52,995 bases of DNA. It comes from Paracoccaceae bacterium (GTDB taxonomy: Bacteria > Pseudomonadota > Alphaproteobacteria > Rhodobacterales > Rhodobacteraceae). The DNA lies in assembly GCA_030066905.1 (NCBI GenBank), contig JASJAR010000028.1, forward strand, positions 1 to 52,995, given 5' to 3'. Below are positions 1 to 9,856 of the stretch, in pieces (position 1 is the stretch's first letter; each line of letters begins with the position of its first letter). The notes under the pieces are model-generated. The model was given only the letters and a program-made list of their open reading frames with translations, was not told the DNA's origin and did not search any database. Position numbers and translations under genes: made by a program.

Positions 1-1
1 C

Positions 2-832
2 CCCTTCGTCCTTGCCGAGCCGGGCCCCGGGCGGGGGACGCTGATGGCCGATATCCTAAGGGCGGCCTCGCGGGTCGATGGGTTCGTCGAGGCGGCCGAG
101 GTGCATCTCGTCGAGCTCTCGCCGCGCCTTCGCGCGGCCCAGCGCGCCGCACTTGGCGGGCAGGAACCGACCTGGCACGACCACCTCGGAACGCTGCCGG
201 AGAGGCCGCTCTTTCTGGTGGCCAACGAATTCTTCGACGCGCTGCCGATCCGCCAGTTTCTCCGCGACGGGGCCGGCTGGCGCGAACGTGTTGTGGGCGT
301 GGCCAATGGCGCGCTAGCCTTCGGCCTCACCGACCCCGCCCCGCTCGGCGCGCTCGCCCACCGGCTGGACGACACCGGGGACGGCGACCTCGTCGAACTC
401 TGCACCGGGGCGGTCGCGGCGATGGACGAGATCGCCCGCCGGATCGCCGCCCACGGCGGCGCGGCAATTGTCTGCGACTACGGCGGCGAAGGTGCGCCGG
501 GCGACACGCTCCAGGCCATCGCCGATGGCGCGCGCACCGGACCGCTCGACCGCCCCGGCGAGGCCGACCTGACGGCCCATGTGGATTTCGCCGCGCTGGC
601 CCGGGCGGCACGCGCCGCCGGTGCCGAGGCCACGCCGGTCGTCCCGCAAGGTCTCTGGCTCGAACGCCTCGGCATCACCGCCCGGGCGCGGCGCCTGGCC
701 GCCGCCGGCGATGTCGAAACCGTCGCCGCCACCCATCGTCGCTTGACCCACGCGGACGAAATGGGACACCTCTTCAAGGCCATTGCGATTCACCGCCGAA
801 GCACGCCACCCCCACCGGGCTTTCTGCCATGA
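2..832 (+). CDS. MidA/NDUFAF7-family SAM-dependent methyltransferase (5' end outside window)
   Basis: The reading frame is open from base 2, so the gene begins upstream; only the C-terminal ~276 residues are here. The first residues carry the SAM-binding glycine loop EPGPGRGTL, and VANEFFDALPIRQF about 60 residues later is the family hallmark. Relatives (DUF185, human NDUFAF7) methylate an arginine of a complex I subunit in mitochondria; the bacterial substrate is not established, so the target here is inference. It ends in an ATGA overlap with pgeF, so the two are probably translationally coupled. An lgt gene is usual upstream in Rhodobacterales, but that lies outside the window. I see no frameshift or missing motif. 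Confidence 0.9.
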   Translation, partial: PFVLAEPGPGRGTLMADILRAASRVDGFVEAAEVHLVELSPRLRAAQRAALGGQEPTWHDHLGTLPERPLFLVANEFFDALPIRQFLRDGAGWRERVVGVANGALAFGLTDPAPLGALAHRLDDTGDGDLVELCTGAVAAMDEIARRIAAHGGAAIVCDYGGEGAPGDTLQAIADGARTGPLDRPGEADLTAHVDFAALARAARAAGAEATPVVPQGLWLERLGITARARRLAAAGDVETVAATHRRLTHADEMGHLFKAIAIHRRSTPPPPGFLP

Positions 833-1587
833 CGCTCGATATCATCACCGCCGACGACCTCCGCCCCGCCCGCCACGGCTTTTTCGGCCGCGCCGGCGGG
901 GCGTCGTCGGGGGTGTTCGAGGGTCTGAATTGCGGGGCGGGCTCGTCGGACCAGGCTGAGGCGGTGCGGATCAACCGGGCCCGGGTCGCCGAAGCGCTGG
1001 GGCTTGCCGAGGCGGCGCTCGTGACCGTCCATCAGACCCATTCGGCGGATGTCGTCACCGTGACCGCCCCGTTCGAGAGCGACCGGCCGGAGGCGGACGC
1101 GATGGTGACGGCCACCCCCGGCGTGGGGCTCGCGGTGCTCGCGGCCGATTGTCAGCCGGTGCTCTTTTCCGACCCCGAAGCCGGCGTCGTCGGTGCGGCC
1201 CATGCCGGCTGGAAAGGGGCGCTCGGCGGGGTGCTCGAGGCCACCGTGGAGGCCATGGTCGGGCTCGGCGCCGAGCGCGGCCGCATTGCCGCGGCCATCG
1301 GCCCGGCGATCAGCCAGCGAGCCTATGAGGTCGGCCCGGAATTCTTCGAAACCTTCCACGACACCGACCCCGGCTATGCGCGGTTTTTCGCGGGCGGGGC
1401 CGGCGACCGCTACCATTTCGACCTCCCGGCCTTCGGGCTCGACCGGCTGCGCCAATCCGGCATCGGTACGGCGACCTGGACCCGCCATTGCACCTATTCC
1501 GACCCCGACCGCTTCTTCTCCTACCGCCGCAGCGTCCATGCGCGGGAGGCCGATTACGGGCGGCTGATCTCGGCGATCCGGCTCTGA
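829..1587 (+). CDS. pgeF: Peptidoglycan editing factor PgeF (laccase-domain, YfiH/DUF152 family)
   Basis: The 252-residue length is normal for the family. The zinc-site motifs are all present: HQTHSAD near residue 68, ADCQPVLF near 106 and HAGWKG near 125; a C-terminal RHCTYSDP segment matches the family. Members were once called polyphenol oxidases; the Escherichia coli protein is reported to remove misincorporated amino acids from peptidoglycan precursors in the cytoplasm. The ATG overlaps the stop codon of the methyltransferase by 4 nt, and no separate promoter is evident, so it is probably cotranscribed. The usual GPCIG segment reads GPAIS here, a minor departure. Confidence 0.92.
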   Translation: MTLDIITADDLRPARHGFFGRAGGASSGVFEGLNCGAGSSDQAEAVRINRARVAEALGLAEAALVTVHQTHSADVVTVTAPFESDRPEADAMVTATPGVGLAVLAADCQPVLFSDPEAGVVGAAHAGWKGALGGVLEATVEAMVGLGAERGRIAAAIGPAISQRAYEVGPEFFETFHDTDPGYARFFAGGAGDRYHFDLPAFGLDRLRQSGIGTATWTRHCTYSDPDRFFSYRRSVHAREADYGRLISAIRL

Positions 1588-1768
1588 ATTCGGGCAGAAA
1601 TGCGGCGGCGGGTCCGGCTCCGGCGGTCCGGTGGGCGGTGAAGTTAGCGAATATTTAAGGAAAACAGCGGATTTCCCTTACATCGAGGCGTCGCCGCCCC
1701 GCGGGCGTCTGCCATAAGACCGCCCCAAGCGCCGGCGATACTCGCGCTGTGCGACTAAGGAGAGCCAG

Positions 1769-1921
1769 ATGTCGGTCAATCGCCGCTGGATCAGACGCGT
1801 GATCGAAGCCGCCAGGGCGGAGGCCGGGCCCATGCCCTGGACCCGCGCCCGAACCGTCCGCCGCCACGTTTCGGACCGGACTGATATGATTCGAACGACA
1901 CTGCGGCAGAAATCGCGCTGA
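1769..1921 (+). CDS. Small basic hypothetical protein (50 aa)
   Basis: ATG at 1769 follows an AAGGAGAG ribosome-binding site (1757-1764) at good spacing and opens a 50-codon frame ending in TGA. The product starts MSVNRRWIRRVIEAARAEA and is rich in arginine, with a short PMPWTRAR segment in the middle. I see no signal peptide, membrane span or named domain. It lies just upstream of a Hint-domain gene in the same direction. The strong ribosome-binding site is the main support; short basic proteins with a PWxR segment in front of Hint genes fit my impression of roseobacter genomes, but I could not check this. Confidence 0.6.
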   Translation: MSVNRRWIRRVIEAARAEAGPMPWTRARTVRRHVSDRTDMIRTTLRQKSR

Positions 1922-1997
1922 TCGTTCAGCCGCGGGGGACAAAGCCGGGCGCTCCCGTCGGATTACCCGAAACGGTCGGGCCAATATTAAGAAATTT

Positions 1998-2026
1998 TTG
2001 ACTTCGGTGCGCATTGCGGCAGTATC
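1998..2026 (+). promoter_or_regulatory. Possible sigma-70 promoter before the Hint gene
   Basis: TTGACT (1998-2003) is followed after 17 nt by AGTATC (2021-2026), in an A/T-rich patch of otherwise GC-rich sequence. The -35 box is good and the -10 box is weak. It would give a leader of about 65 nt before the GTG at 2098. Confidence 0.35.
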
Positions 2027-2097
2027 CCGCCTAGTCTGCTGTTTTGACGGGTGGGGGCGCCCCTGCAGACGTGACCAGACCGAGAGGACTGTTCGCT

Positions 2098-2907
2098 GTG
2101 AGTTACGATCGCCCAATCGCGCCCCGTTCGGCGCACCGCTCCCATTCCCTTCCCGCTGACAAGCCCTGGACCGTGCGCACCGCGTCGCGGCCGCTCCGGC
2201 CGGCCGTCCAGTCGCGGCCCCTGCCGCTGACACGCCGGTTCGAGCTCGAATGGCTCGACGCCGACGGGATGCCCCGGGACCTGACCAAGATCGCGCCGGC
2301 CCTGCCCGCCTTCGAGGAAGCGTTCGCGGGCTTCACCCATGGCACGCTGATCCAGACCGCCGAGGGACCCGTGGCCGTCGAAGACCTCGCGCCCGGCACC
2401 GAATTGCAGACCTCCGACGGCCGGACCGCACCGCTTTTGTGGAAGGGGGCGATTACCATCGTTCCGGGGGCGCCGACCCTGCGCGCGGCGCCCGAAAAGC
2501 TCTACCGGGTCACCGCGGACGCCTTCGGGCTCGGACGGCCCGCCCGCGACGTGCTCCTTGGCCCCGATGCGCGGCTTCTCAACCGCGACCCCGGGGTGCG
2601 CGCCGCCGTCGGGGCCGAGGCCGCCTTCGTGCCGGTGTCCTGCCTCGCCGACGGAATTTCGGTGATCGAGGTCACCCCAATGGCGCCGATCCGCGTCTAC
2701 CACCTCGTGACCGCACGCCATCACACCGTCTTCGCAGGCGGGCTCGAAGTCGAAACCTTCGCCCCCCGCGCCTCGATGCCCGAAAGCCTCAGCCACGAGA
2801 TGCTGGCGGTGTTCATGACCCTGTTCCCGCATCTGTCCACGCTGCGGGACTTCGGGCGGGCCCGCTGGCCGCGGATGTCGCCCGAGATGATGGCTGCGGT
2901 GGGCTGA
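2098..2907 (+). CDS. Hint-domain protein (Hedgehog/intein-type, Hint_2-like)
   Basis: I chose GTG at 2098, preceded by GAGAGG (2082-2087), over the upstream TTG at 2044; this gives 269 residues. A Pro/Arg-rich N-terminus is followed by a Hint core: FTHGTLIQTAEGPVAVEDL, then LWKG, a central LGPDARLL strand and RHHTVFAGGLEVETF. Hint folds cut and splice themselves in inteins and Hedgehog proteins; stand-alone bacterial members are often fused to secreted or repeat proteins and their roles are mostly unknown. The residue before FTHGT is Gly, not the Cys/Ser nucleophile expected for self-cleavage, so this copy may not be autocatalytic. The second Hint gene (40092-41159) does have a Cys there. Confidence 0.8.
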   Translation: MSYDRPIAPRSAHRSHSLPADKPWTVRTASRPLRPAVQSRPLPLTRRFELEWLDADGMPRDLTKIAPALPAFEEAFAGFTHGTLIQTAEGPVAVEDLAPGTELQTSDGRTAPLLWKGAITIVPGAPTLRAAPEKLYRVTADAFGLGRPARDVLLGPDARLLNRDPGVRAAVGAEAAFVPVSCLADGISVIEVTPMAPIRVYHLVTARHHTVFAGGLEVETFAPRASMPESLSHEMLAVFMTLFPHLSTLRDFGRARWPRMSPEMMAAVG

Positions 2908-2987
2908 CCCGGGTCAGGCTTCAGGCGTCCGCTGTCAGATGAGGCTGGGCAGGCGGGCCTGACACCGACGAGATCGAGCGATACAAG

Positions 2988-3060
2988 GCCCCGGACGTGA
3001 TCCGGGGCCCCGCTTGCCTGACGCGCCTCTACGGTCGAGGTCCCGGGCCCGGCCCGGGAC
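2988..3060. repeat. Composite palindromic intergenic repeat, copy 1
   Basis: Two palindromes lie between the convergent Hint and Lrp genes: arms CCCCGGA/TCCGGGG around 2988-3008, and GTCCCGGGCC with its exact complement at 3040-3060. The start-to-start offset is 52 bp, the same as at other loci in this window. Each could form a strong hairpin and may act as a transcription terminator. Confidence 0.75.
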
Positions 3061-3168
3061 GGGGTCCTCTTGAGGGCGGGCGAGGCCGACGAGCGTGTCG
3101 TCAGGCCAGGGTCGCCCCCGCCTGGAGCGCCGGTCTCCCGCAACATCCCCCTCGCCGCCGCCTTCGCG

Positions 3169-4801
<1,633 letters not shown>

Positions 4802-4903
4802 TCCCGTGGGCGGGTGAACGCACGCCGGTCGAGACCCGGCCTGGAATGTGGCTACGGACCTCAAGCGGCGGCGCGTTCCTGCACCCGATCCCAAGCCACA
4901 CCC

Positions 4904-4974
4904 GTCCCGGGCTTGACCCGGGACCTCGACAGGCTTCGTATTCCGGTTGATCGGGCCCCGGATCAAGTCCGGGG
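4904..4974. repeat. Composite palindromic intergenic repeat, copy 2
   Basis: GTCCCGGG-cttga-CCCGGGAC occupies 4904-4924 and CCCCGGATCAAGTCCGGGG occupies 4956-4974, again about 52 bp apart. It sits between convergent trxB and the GNAT gene. Of the roughly 260 bp between those genes, nothing else looks functional. Confidence 0.8.
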
Positions 4975-5064
4975 TGCCCATCGCGCAGGCGCAGCCCCGC
5001 GGAGCGCGGACGCCCGCTCCACGCCAAAACGCCGTTGGTCCGTCAGACCTGTACCCGCCCCGCT

Positions 5065-5658
5065 TTACCCGAACTCTTTCACCAGCAGGATCGCCTCGGT
5101 CGGCGCATGGCCGAGCGCGGTCAGGTCGAAGGGCCGGCGCGCGATCTCGCGAAACCCCGCGGCCGCGTAGAACGCCTGGGCGCCGGCGTTCGACGCCGCC
5201 ACGATCAGTGCGATGCCGGGGCAGCCCGCCCGCCGGCCGGCGGTTTCGGCCGCATCGAGAAGGGCCCTGCCCAGCCCCGACCGACGGGCGTCCGGGAAGG
5301 TGGCGATGATGTTGATGTACCAGTGACCGGGCGCAGAGGCGGCCAGTTCGACAACACCGGCGAACATTTCGGGGACGTCCTCGCTCTCAGGGTCGGGTGT
5401 GGCTGGCAGCGGGTAGCCGATCATCGCCGCCGCAACCGCCCCGCCGCGCTCGGCGAGGATGGCATGGCGAAAGCTGAAATCGCCGGTTTCGGCGCGGACA
5501 AGCTCCATCCCGAACGCCTCGGGGGAGACGCCTTCGGGCGCCATCGCGGACCAGACCTGAGGCAACACTCCTTCGCTGGCGATATCGATCAGCCGCACAA
5601 GATCTGCGGTGTCGGCGCATGTGGCGGGGCGAAGCTCTATCGCGTTCGGCTTTTTCAT
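5065..5658 (-). CDS. GNAT-family N-acetyltransferase
   Basis: A protein of 197 residues with the GNAT fold pattern: N-terminal ELRPATCADTADLVRLID, a central strand WYINIIATFPDARRSGLG and the acetyl-CoA pyrophosphate loop RRSGLGRALLDAAE, then ASNAGAQAFYAAAGF near the C-terminus. Members move an acetyl group from acetyl-CoA to an amine; the substrate is unknown here. The N-terminal MKKPNAIELRP fits an ATG at 5658. It is divergent from the sulfate-activation gene and convergent with trxB. Nothing in the neighbourhood points to a substrate. Confidence 0.88.
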   Translation of the reverse strand: MKKPNAIELRPATCADTADLVRLIDIASEGVLPQVWSAMAPEGVSPEAFGMELVRAETGDFSFRHAILAERGGAVAAAMIGYPLPATPDPESEDVPEMFAGVVELAASAPGHWYINIIATFPDARRSGLGRALLDAAETAGRRAGCPGIALIVAASNAGAQAFYAAAGFREIARRPFDLTALGHAPTEAILLVKEFG

Positions 5659-5904
5659 GCCGCAAGGCTACCTCACGGGCGCCGGACGGGGCCTGCGCCG
5701 CGTCAGACCGGGGCCTGCCGGACTGCGGCGGAGGCCCCTCCGGCCAACCTGCGGCGCACCCTGCGAAAGCGCGAATTTTATGGTGAATCCCCGCCCGGCC
5801 CCGGCTCAGCGCTTGTCTTCGGCCCTATCGCAGCGCTAACCACGCCGGGCGAGTCGCCGCACCGGCGGATCGATCAAGAAAACGCCTTGGACTCGAACGG
5901 TTTC

Positions 5905-7611
5905 ATGCAGCTTCCCAACCTCGTCCCGATCCCTGAACTCTATGTGTCCTACGACAGCGCCCAGAAGCTGAAGGTCGATGCGGCGGACCTGCCGTCCTGG
6001 GACCTCACGCCGCGCCAGATCTGCGATCTCGAGCTTCTGATGAACGGCGGGTTCAACCCGCTGAAAGGGTTTCTGGGGCGGGACGATTACGACGGCGTGG
6101 TCGAGAACATGCGCCTCGCCGACGGCACGCTCTGGCCGATGCCGATCACCCTCGATGTCTCCGAAAGCTTCGCCGAGCGCGTCGCTCCTGGCCAGGACAT
6201 CGCGCTGCGCGATCAGGAAGGGGTGATCCTCGCGATCATGTCGGTGACCGACCGCTGGTCGCCCGACAAATCGAGGGAAGCAGAGAAGGTCTTCGGCGCC
6301 GACGATATCGCCCACCCGGCGGTGAACTACCTCCACCATCAGGCCGGGCCGGTCTATCTCGGCGGGCCGGTGACGGGCATCCAGCCTCCCGTTCACTACG
6401 ACTTCAAGGCCCGGCGCGACACGCCGAACGAGCTCCGCGCCTATTTCCGCAAGCTTGGCTGGCGCAAGGTCGTCGCCTTCCAGACCCGCAACCCGCTCCA
6501 CCGCGCCCATCAGGAACTAACGTTCCGCGCAGCCCGGGAGGCGCAGGCGAACCTTCTCATCCACCCGGTGGTCGGCATGACGAAGCCCGGCGATATCGAC
6601 CATTTCACCCGCGTGCGCTGCTACGAGGCGGTGCTCGACCAGTACCCGGCCGCCACCACGACAATGAGCCTTCTCAACCTCGCGATGCGCATGGCCGGTC
6701 CCCGCGAAGCGGTCTGGCACGGGCTCATCCGGCGCAACCACGGCTGCACCCATATGATCGTCGGGCGCGACCATGCGGGGCCCGGCAAGAACTCTGCCGG
6801 GGAGGATTTCTACGGGCCTTATGCCGCCCAAGACCTCTTTGCCGAATACGCCGGCGAGATCGGCATCGAGATGGTCGACTTCAAGCACATGGTCTTCGTT
6901 CAGGACCGGGCGCAATACGAGCCTGCCGACGAGGTGGAAGAGGGCGCGACCGTGCTCAATATCTCGGGCACCGAATTGCGCCGCCGACTCTCCGAGGGGC
7001 TCGAAATTCCCGAGTGGTTTTCCTTCCCCGAGGTCGTGGCGGAGTTGCGCCGGACCCGCCCGCCGCGGGCGAGCCAGGGCTTCACGGTATTCTTCACCGG
7101 GTTCTCGGGCTCCGGCAAATCGACCATCGCCAATGCACTGATGGTCAAGCTGATGGAGATGGGCGGCCGGCCGGTCACGCTTCTCGACGGCGATGTGGTG
7201 CGCAAGAACCTCTCCTCGGAGCTCGGGTTCTCCAAGGAGCACCGCGACCTCAACATCCAGCGGATCGGTTTTGTGGCCTCCGAGATCACCAAGAACGGCG
7301 GCATCGCGATCTGCGCGCCCATCGCGCCCTATGCCACGACCAGGCGCAGCGTGCGCGAGATGATCGAGCAATACGGCGCCTTCGTCGAGGTCCATGTCGC
7401 GACCTCCATCGAGGAATGCGAGCGGCGCGACCGCAAAGGCCTCTACAAGCTCGCCCGCGCCGGCAAGATCAAGGAGTTCACCGGCATCTCGGACCCTTAC
7501 GACGTGCCCGAGAACCCCGAACTCAGCCTTGATACCGAGAATGTCGAGGTCGACCATTGCGCCCATCAGGTGCTTCTGAAGCTCGAACAGATGGGGCTGG
7601 TGGCAGGCTGA
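5905..7611 (+). CDS. Bifunctional sulfate adenylyltransferase / adenylylsulfate kinase
   Basis: The open frame runs in from 5035, but the part before ~5905 is antisense to the GNAT gene; ATG 5905 (MQLPNLVPIPELYVSY) matches the family and gives 568 residues. The N-terminal ATP sulfurylase domain has QTRNPLHRAH near residue 193 and GRDHAGPGK near 288. The C-terminal APS kinase domain has P-loop GFSGSGKST near 399 and LDGDVVRKNL. Together they make APS and then PAPS from sulfate and ATP, for cysteine synthesis or sulfation. Other sulfate-assimilation genes are not in this window. No clear Shine-Dalgarno site is seen before the start, so the exact start is less certain than the function. Confidence 0.95.
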   Translation: MQLPNLVPIPELYVSYDSAQKLKVDAADLPSWDLTPRQICDLELLMNGGFNPLKGFLGRDDYDGVVENMRLADGTLWPMPITLDVSESFAERVAPGQDIALRDQEGVILAIMSVTDRWSPDKSREAEKVFGADDIAHPAVNYLHHQAGPVYLGGPVTGIQPPVHYDFKARRDTPNELRAYFRKLGWRKVVAFQTRNPLHRAHQELTFRAAREAQANLLIHPVVGMTKPGDIDHFTRVRCYEAVLDQYPAATTTMSLLNLAMRMAGPREAVWHGLIRRNHGCTHMIVGRDHAGPGKNSAGEDFYGPYAAQDLFAEYAGEIGIEMVDFKHMVFVQDRAQYEPADEVEEGATVLNISGTELRRRLSEGLEIPEWFSFPEVVAELRRTRPPRASQGFTVFFTGFSGSGKSTIANALMVKLMEMGGRPVTLLDGDVVRKNLSSELGFSKEHRDLNIQRIGFVASEITKNGGIAICAPIAPYATTRRSVREMIEQYGAFVEVHVATSIEECERRDRKGLYKLARAGKIKEFTGISDPYDVPENPELSLDTENVEVDHCAHQVLLKLEQMGLVAG

Positions 7612-7712
7612 GGACGGAGCCTCGGGGCGGATGGAAAACGGCTGAAATCCGACGTAGACAACCGGGCTCCAGAGGACGTTCGTTCCTTCGGGCGCCAAGA
7701 CCAGATTCACCC

Positions 7713-7785
7713 GCCCCGGACGTGCTCCGGGGCCTCGATCCCACCGAGCGCCGGGCCGATCAAGGCCCCGGATCATGCCCGGGGC
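7713..7785. repeat. Composite palindromic intergenic repeat, copy 3
   Basis: GCCCCGGA-cgtgc-TCCGGGGC (7713-7733) and GCCCCGG-atcatg-CCCGGGGC (7765-7785), offset 52 bp. It lies between the convergent sat/cysC and phzF-like genes; the rest of that 277-bp gap shows no gene. Confidence 0.8.
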
Positions 7786-7888
7786 GTGTTCTGCAATTGC
7801 ATTGTGTTCCGCGCGCCGACTGTCCCCTCCGGGCCACAGCCGATCGCCCGGTCTTCCCCCCCCCGCAACTGTGCGCCAAGCGCGCCGC

Positions 7889-8773
7889 TCAGAGCGCCAG
7901 CGTTCCCCGCATCAGGATCGCCCCGCTCCCGGTGATCTCGATGCCTTCGATCGCAGACGGCTCCCCCAGCACCCGAACCCGCGCCGTGCCGGGGCGGCCG
8001 AGATCATGGCCCTGCTCGGCGGTGTAGACGGGGCGCTCGACGAGCCCACGGGCCCAGAGATAGGCCGCCGCCTCGCCGGTGGCCGAACCGGTGAACGGGT
8101 CCTCGACGGGCGTGCCGCTCTCGACGAAAAGCCGGGCAAAGGTATTCCCGTTGGGCGTCGCCCCCTCCCGCGCGATCAGATATGGGTCGGCCGGCCCGCC
8201 GTCGGGCGAGGGGTGCCGCGCGCAGAAGGCGTGGAGCCTGTCATAGTCCACCCGCGCCCGCCTGAGCGCAGCGATATCGCGCAGAACCGTGATGGTGTGG
8301 CCAAGCCCCACCGAGACGACCTGGGGCGTGCCGATGATGTCCTGCGTTGCGAGACCGTAGATCGCGGCCACTTCGGTGGGGTCGGCCTCGACCCCGAAAA
8401 CCGGCGCGTTCTGGCGCATCGTCACCTCCGCCCGGCCGTCCCTCTCGGCAAGCCGGACCGGGATCAGCCCTGCGCCGGTTTCAAGCATGAACTCACCCTC
8501 ACCCCGGCCGGCCGCCTCGGCCCAGGCCAGAACGCTCGCGAGCGTGGGGTGCCCGGCAAATCCGATTTCGCGGTCGGCGAGGAAGTAACGCACCTTCACG
8601 TCCGCCACATCCGAGGCTTCGAGAAAGGTGCATTCGGTCAGCGAGGTTTCCCGGACGAGCCCCATGCAGGTCTCGGCATCGAGCCCGCCCGCGTCATGGA
8701 CGACCATGCAACCGTTGCCGGCGAAGGGCCGGGCCGAAAACGCGTCGACCCAGTGAAAGCGCAGGTCCGTCAA
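7889..8773 (-). CDS. PhzF-family isomerase/epimerase-like protein
   Basis: A 294-residue protein of the PhzF family (diaminopimelate-epimerase-like fold). The N-terminus WVDAFSARPFAGNGCMVVH and the TSLTECTFLE segment (the conserved active-site Glu lies in this region) match, as do AGHPTLASVLAW and a C-terminal EDPFTGSATGEAAAYLW. PhzF itself isomerises a phenazine precursor; most homologues in bacteria without phenazine genes have unknown substrates, and no phenazine genes are seen here. The start is a TTG at 8773 overlapping the DUF1150 stop by 4 nt, which suggests coupling to the heat-shock unit upstream. Confidence 0.87.
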   Translation of the reverse strand: MTDLRFHWVDAFSARPFAGNGCMVVHDAGGLDAETCMGLVRETSLTECTFLEASDVADVKVRYFLADREIGFAGHPTLASVLAWAEAAGRGEGEFMLETGAGLIPVRLAERDGRAEVTMRQNAPVFGVEADPTEVAAIYGLATQDIIGTPQVVSVGLGHTITVLRDIAALRRARVDYDRLHAFCARHPSPDGGPADPYLIAREGATPNGNTFARLFVESGTPVEDPFTGSATGEAAAYLWARGLVERPVYTAEQGHDLGRPGTARVRVLGEPSAIEGIEITGSGAILMRGTLAL

Positions 8774-8997
8774 TGCACGTTGACGGGGGCCAGTTCGTGC
8801 TGGCGGGCGAGGAAGAAGGCAAGCTTGCGGTCCTTCACGAGGGCCAGCCGCTGACCGTCGGCGTCATGGACGGCATAGATCTGATCGAGCCCCTCGGCCT
8901 GGTCGCGCAACTCCTCGGGCAGCTCGATCACGTCGACCGGCCGGACGTAGACCGTCTTGTCGCTCATCGCCTCGAACATGGGATGTTTCGTATTCAT
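8770..8997 (-). CDS. DUF1150 family protein
   Basis: A 75-residue protein with the conserved pattern VRPVDVIELPEELRDQ, then IYAVHDADGQRLALV and a C-terminal AFFLARQHELAPVNVH. The function is unknown. In Rhodobacterales it is commonly found next to a small heat-shock gene, as here, 12 nt downstream of hsp20. It overlaps the phzF-like start by 4 nt, and the three genes read as one minus-strand operon behind an RpoH-like promoter. Confidence 0.87.
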   Translation of the reverse strand: MNTKHPMFEAMSDKTVYVRPVDVIELPEELRDQAEGLDQIYAVHDADGQRLALVKDRKLAFFLARQHELAPVNVH

Positions 8998-9009
8998 CGC
9001 CTGACCTCC

Positions 9010-9420
9010 TTACCCACGAGAAATTTCAATGGTCTGAACGACCGTTTCGGGCACCGCGCGCCGCAGATCGACGTGGAGGAGCCCGTTTTCGAGCTTCGCG
9101 CCGGTGACCTCGACCCCGTCCGCAAGCACGAAGCTGCGCTGGAATTGCCGCGCCGCGATGCCACGGTGGAGAAACACACGCTCCGCCCCGTCGTCGTCCT
9201 GCCGGCCGCGCACGACCAACTGGCGGTCTTCCACGGTTATCGAGAGGTCGTCATCCCCGAACCCCGCCACCGCGAGGGTGATGCGGAAGGCGTTTTCCGC
9301 AATGCTTTCGATATTGTAGGGCGGGTAGCCGTTCTCCGACTTCGCGGTGCGTTCGACCAGGCGCTCAAGCTGGTCAAAGCCCAAAAGATAAGGGTGGGCC
9401 CCGAGGGTCAGTTTCGTCAT
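9010..9420 (-). CDS. Small heat-shock protein, Hsp20/IbpA family
   Basis: ATG at 9420 (MTKLTLGAHPYLLGFDQLE) is preferred to the TTG 9 nt upstream because an AGGAC lies 9 nt before it; this gives 136 residues. The alpha-crystallin domain covers most of the protein: YPPYNIESIAENAFRITLAV, then LVVRGRQ and the end of the domain near VETGAKLENGLLHVDL-like sequence, followed by a short IEISRG tail. Such proteins hold unfolding proteins in a refoldable state during heat stress. The upstream promoter matches the heat-shock sigma factor consensus, so heat induction is likely. Confidence 0.93.
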   Translation of the reverse strand: MTKLTLGAHPYLLGFDQLERLVERTAKSENGYPPYNIESIAENAFRITLAVAGFGDDDLSITVEDRQLVVRGRQDDDGAERVFLHRGIAARQFQRSFVLADGVEVTGAKLENGLLHVDLRRAVPETVVQTIEISRG

Positions 9421-9482
9421 GTGACACAAGTCCTATCCAAAGCGACGAGTGGGGCGGGCCCCGTTCCGGCAACCCGCGGTCA

Positions 9483-9513
9483 ATATATGGGCGCCAGGAT
9501 GGGCCATCGCAAG
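9483..9513 (-). promoter_or_regulatory. RpoH (sigma-32) type heat-shock promoter for hsp20
   Basis: On the minus strand CTTGCG (9508-9513) is followed after 16 nt by CCCATATAT (9483-9491). This is close to the RpoH consensus CTTGAA-N13-17-CCCCATnT. Transcription would begin near 9475, leaving a leader of about 55 nt before the hsp20 ATG. Confidence 0.7.
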
Positions 9514-9554
9514 CCGCCGGCGTTGCGGCAGCGGCGAAGAGCCACTAGATTTCG

Positions 9555-9800
9555 GTGAGTATGCGCGATGAAGGTCCCCATATCAGTCCGGCGGTGGAGA
9601 TGGACGCCGAGGACGTCCTGAGAGCACGGCTCGAGGGGCTGCGCCGCGAACACCGCGACCTCGACGAGGCCATCGGCGCGCTCGAAGCCAGGGGCACGGG
9701 CGATCCGCTGACGATCCGGAGGCTGAAAAAGCAGAAGCTCGGCCTGAAGGACCAGATCCGCATTCTCGAAGACCGGCTGACGCCGGATATCATCGCCTGA
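9555..9800 (+). CDS. YdcH family protein (DUF465)
   Basis: A protein of about 80 residues: after a short N-terminus, the helical DUF465 segment reads RARLEGLRREHRDLDEAI, then ARGTGDPLTIRRLKKQKLGL and KDQIRILEDRL. The pattern is a short helical hairpin with strongly charged faces; the function is unknown. GTG at 9555 or ATG at 9561 could be the start; neither has a convincing ribosome-binding site. It is divergent from hsp20 and 56 bp upstream of purE. Confidence 0.85.
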   Translation: MSMRDEGPHISPAVEMDAEDVLRARLEGLRREHRDLDEAIGALEARGTGDPLTIRRLKKQKLGLKDQIRILEDRLTPDIIA

Positions 9801-9856
9801 GGGGCGATTGCGCCGCGCCCTCCCCTGGGCTTTAAGGGCCGAAAGGGGGCCGCGGC

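Noticed and set aside
5035..5904. N-terminal extension of the sulfate adenylyltransferase frame
   Set aside because: Most of it is antisense to the GNAT gene and the rest is intergenic; family N-terminus fits ATG 5905.
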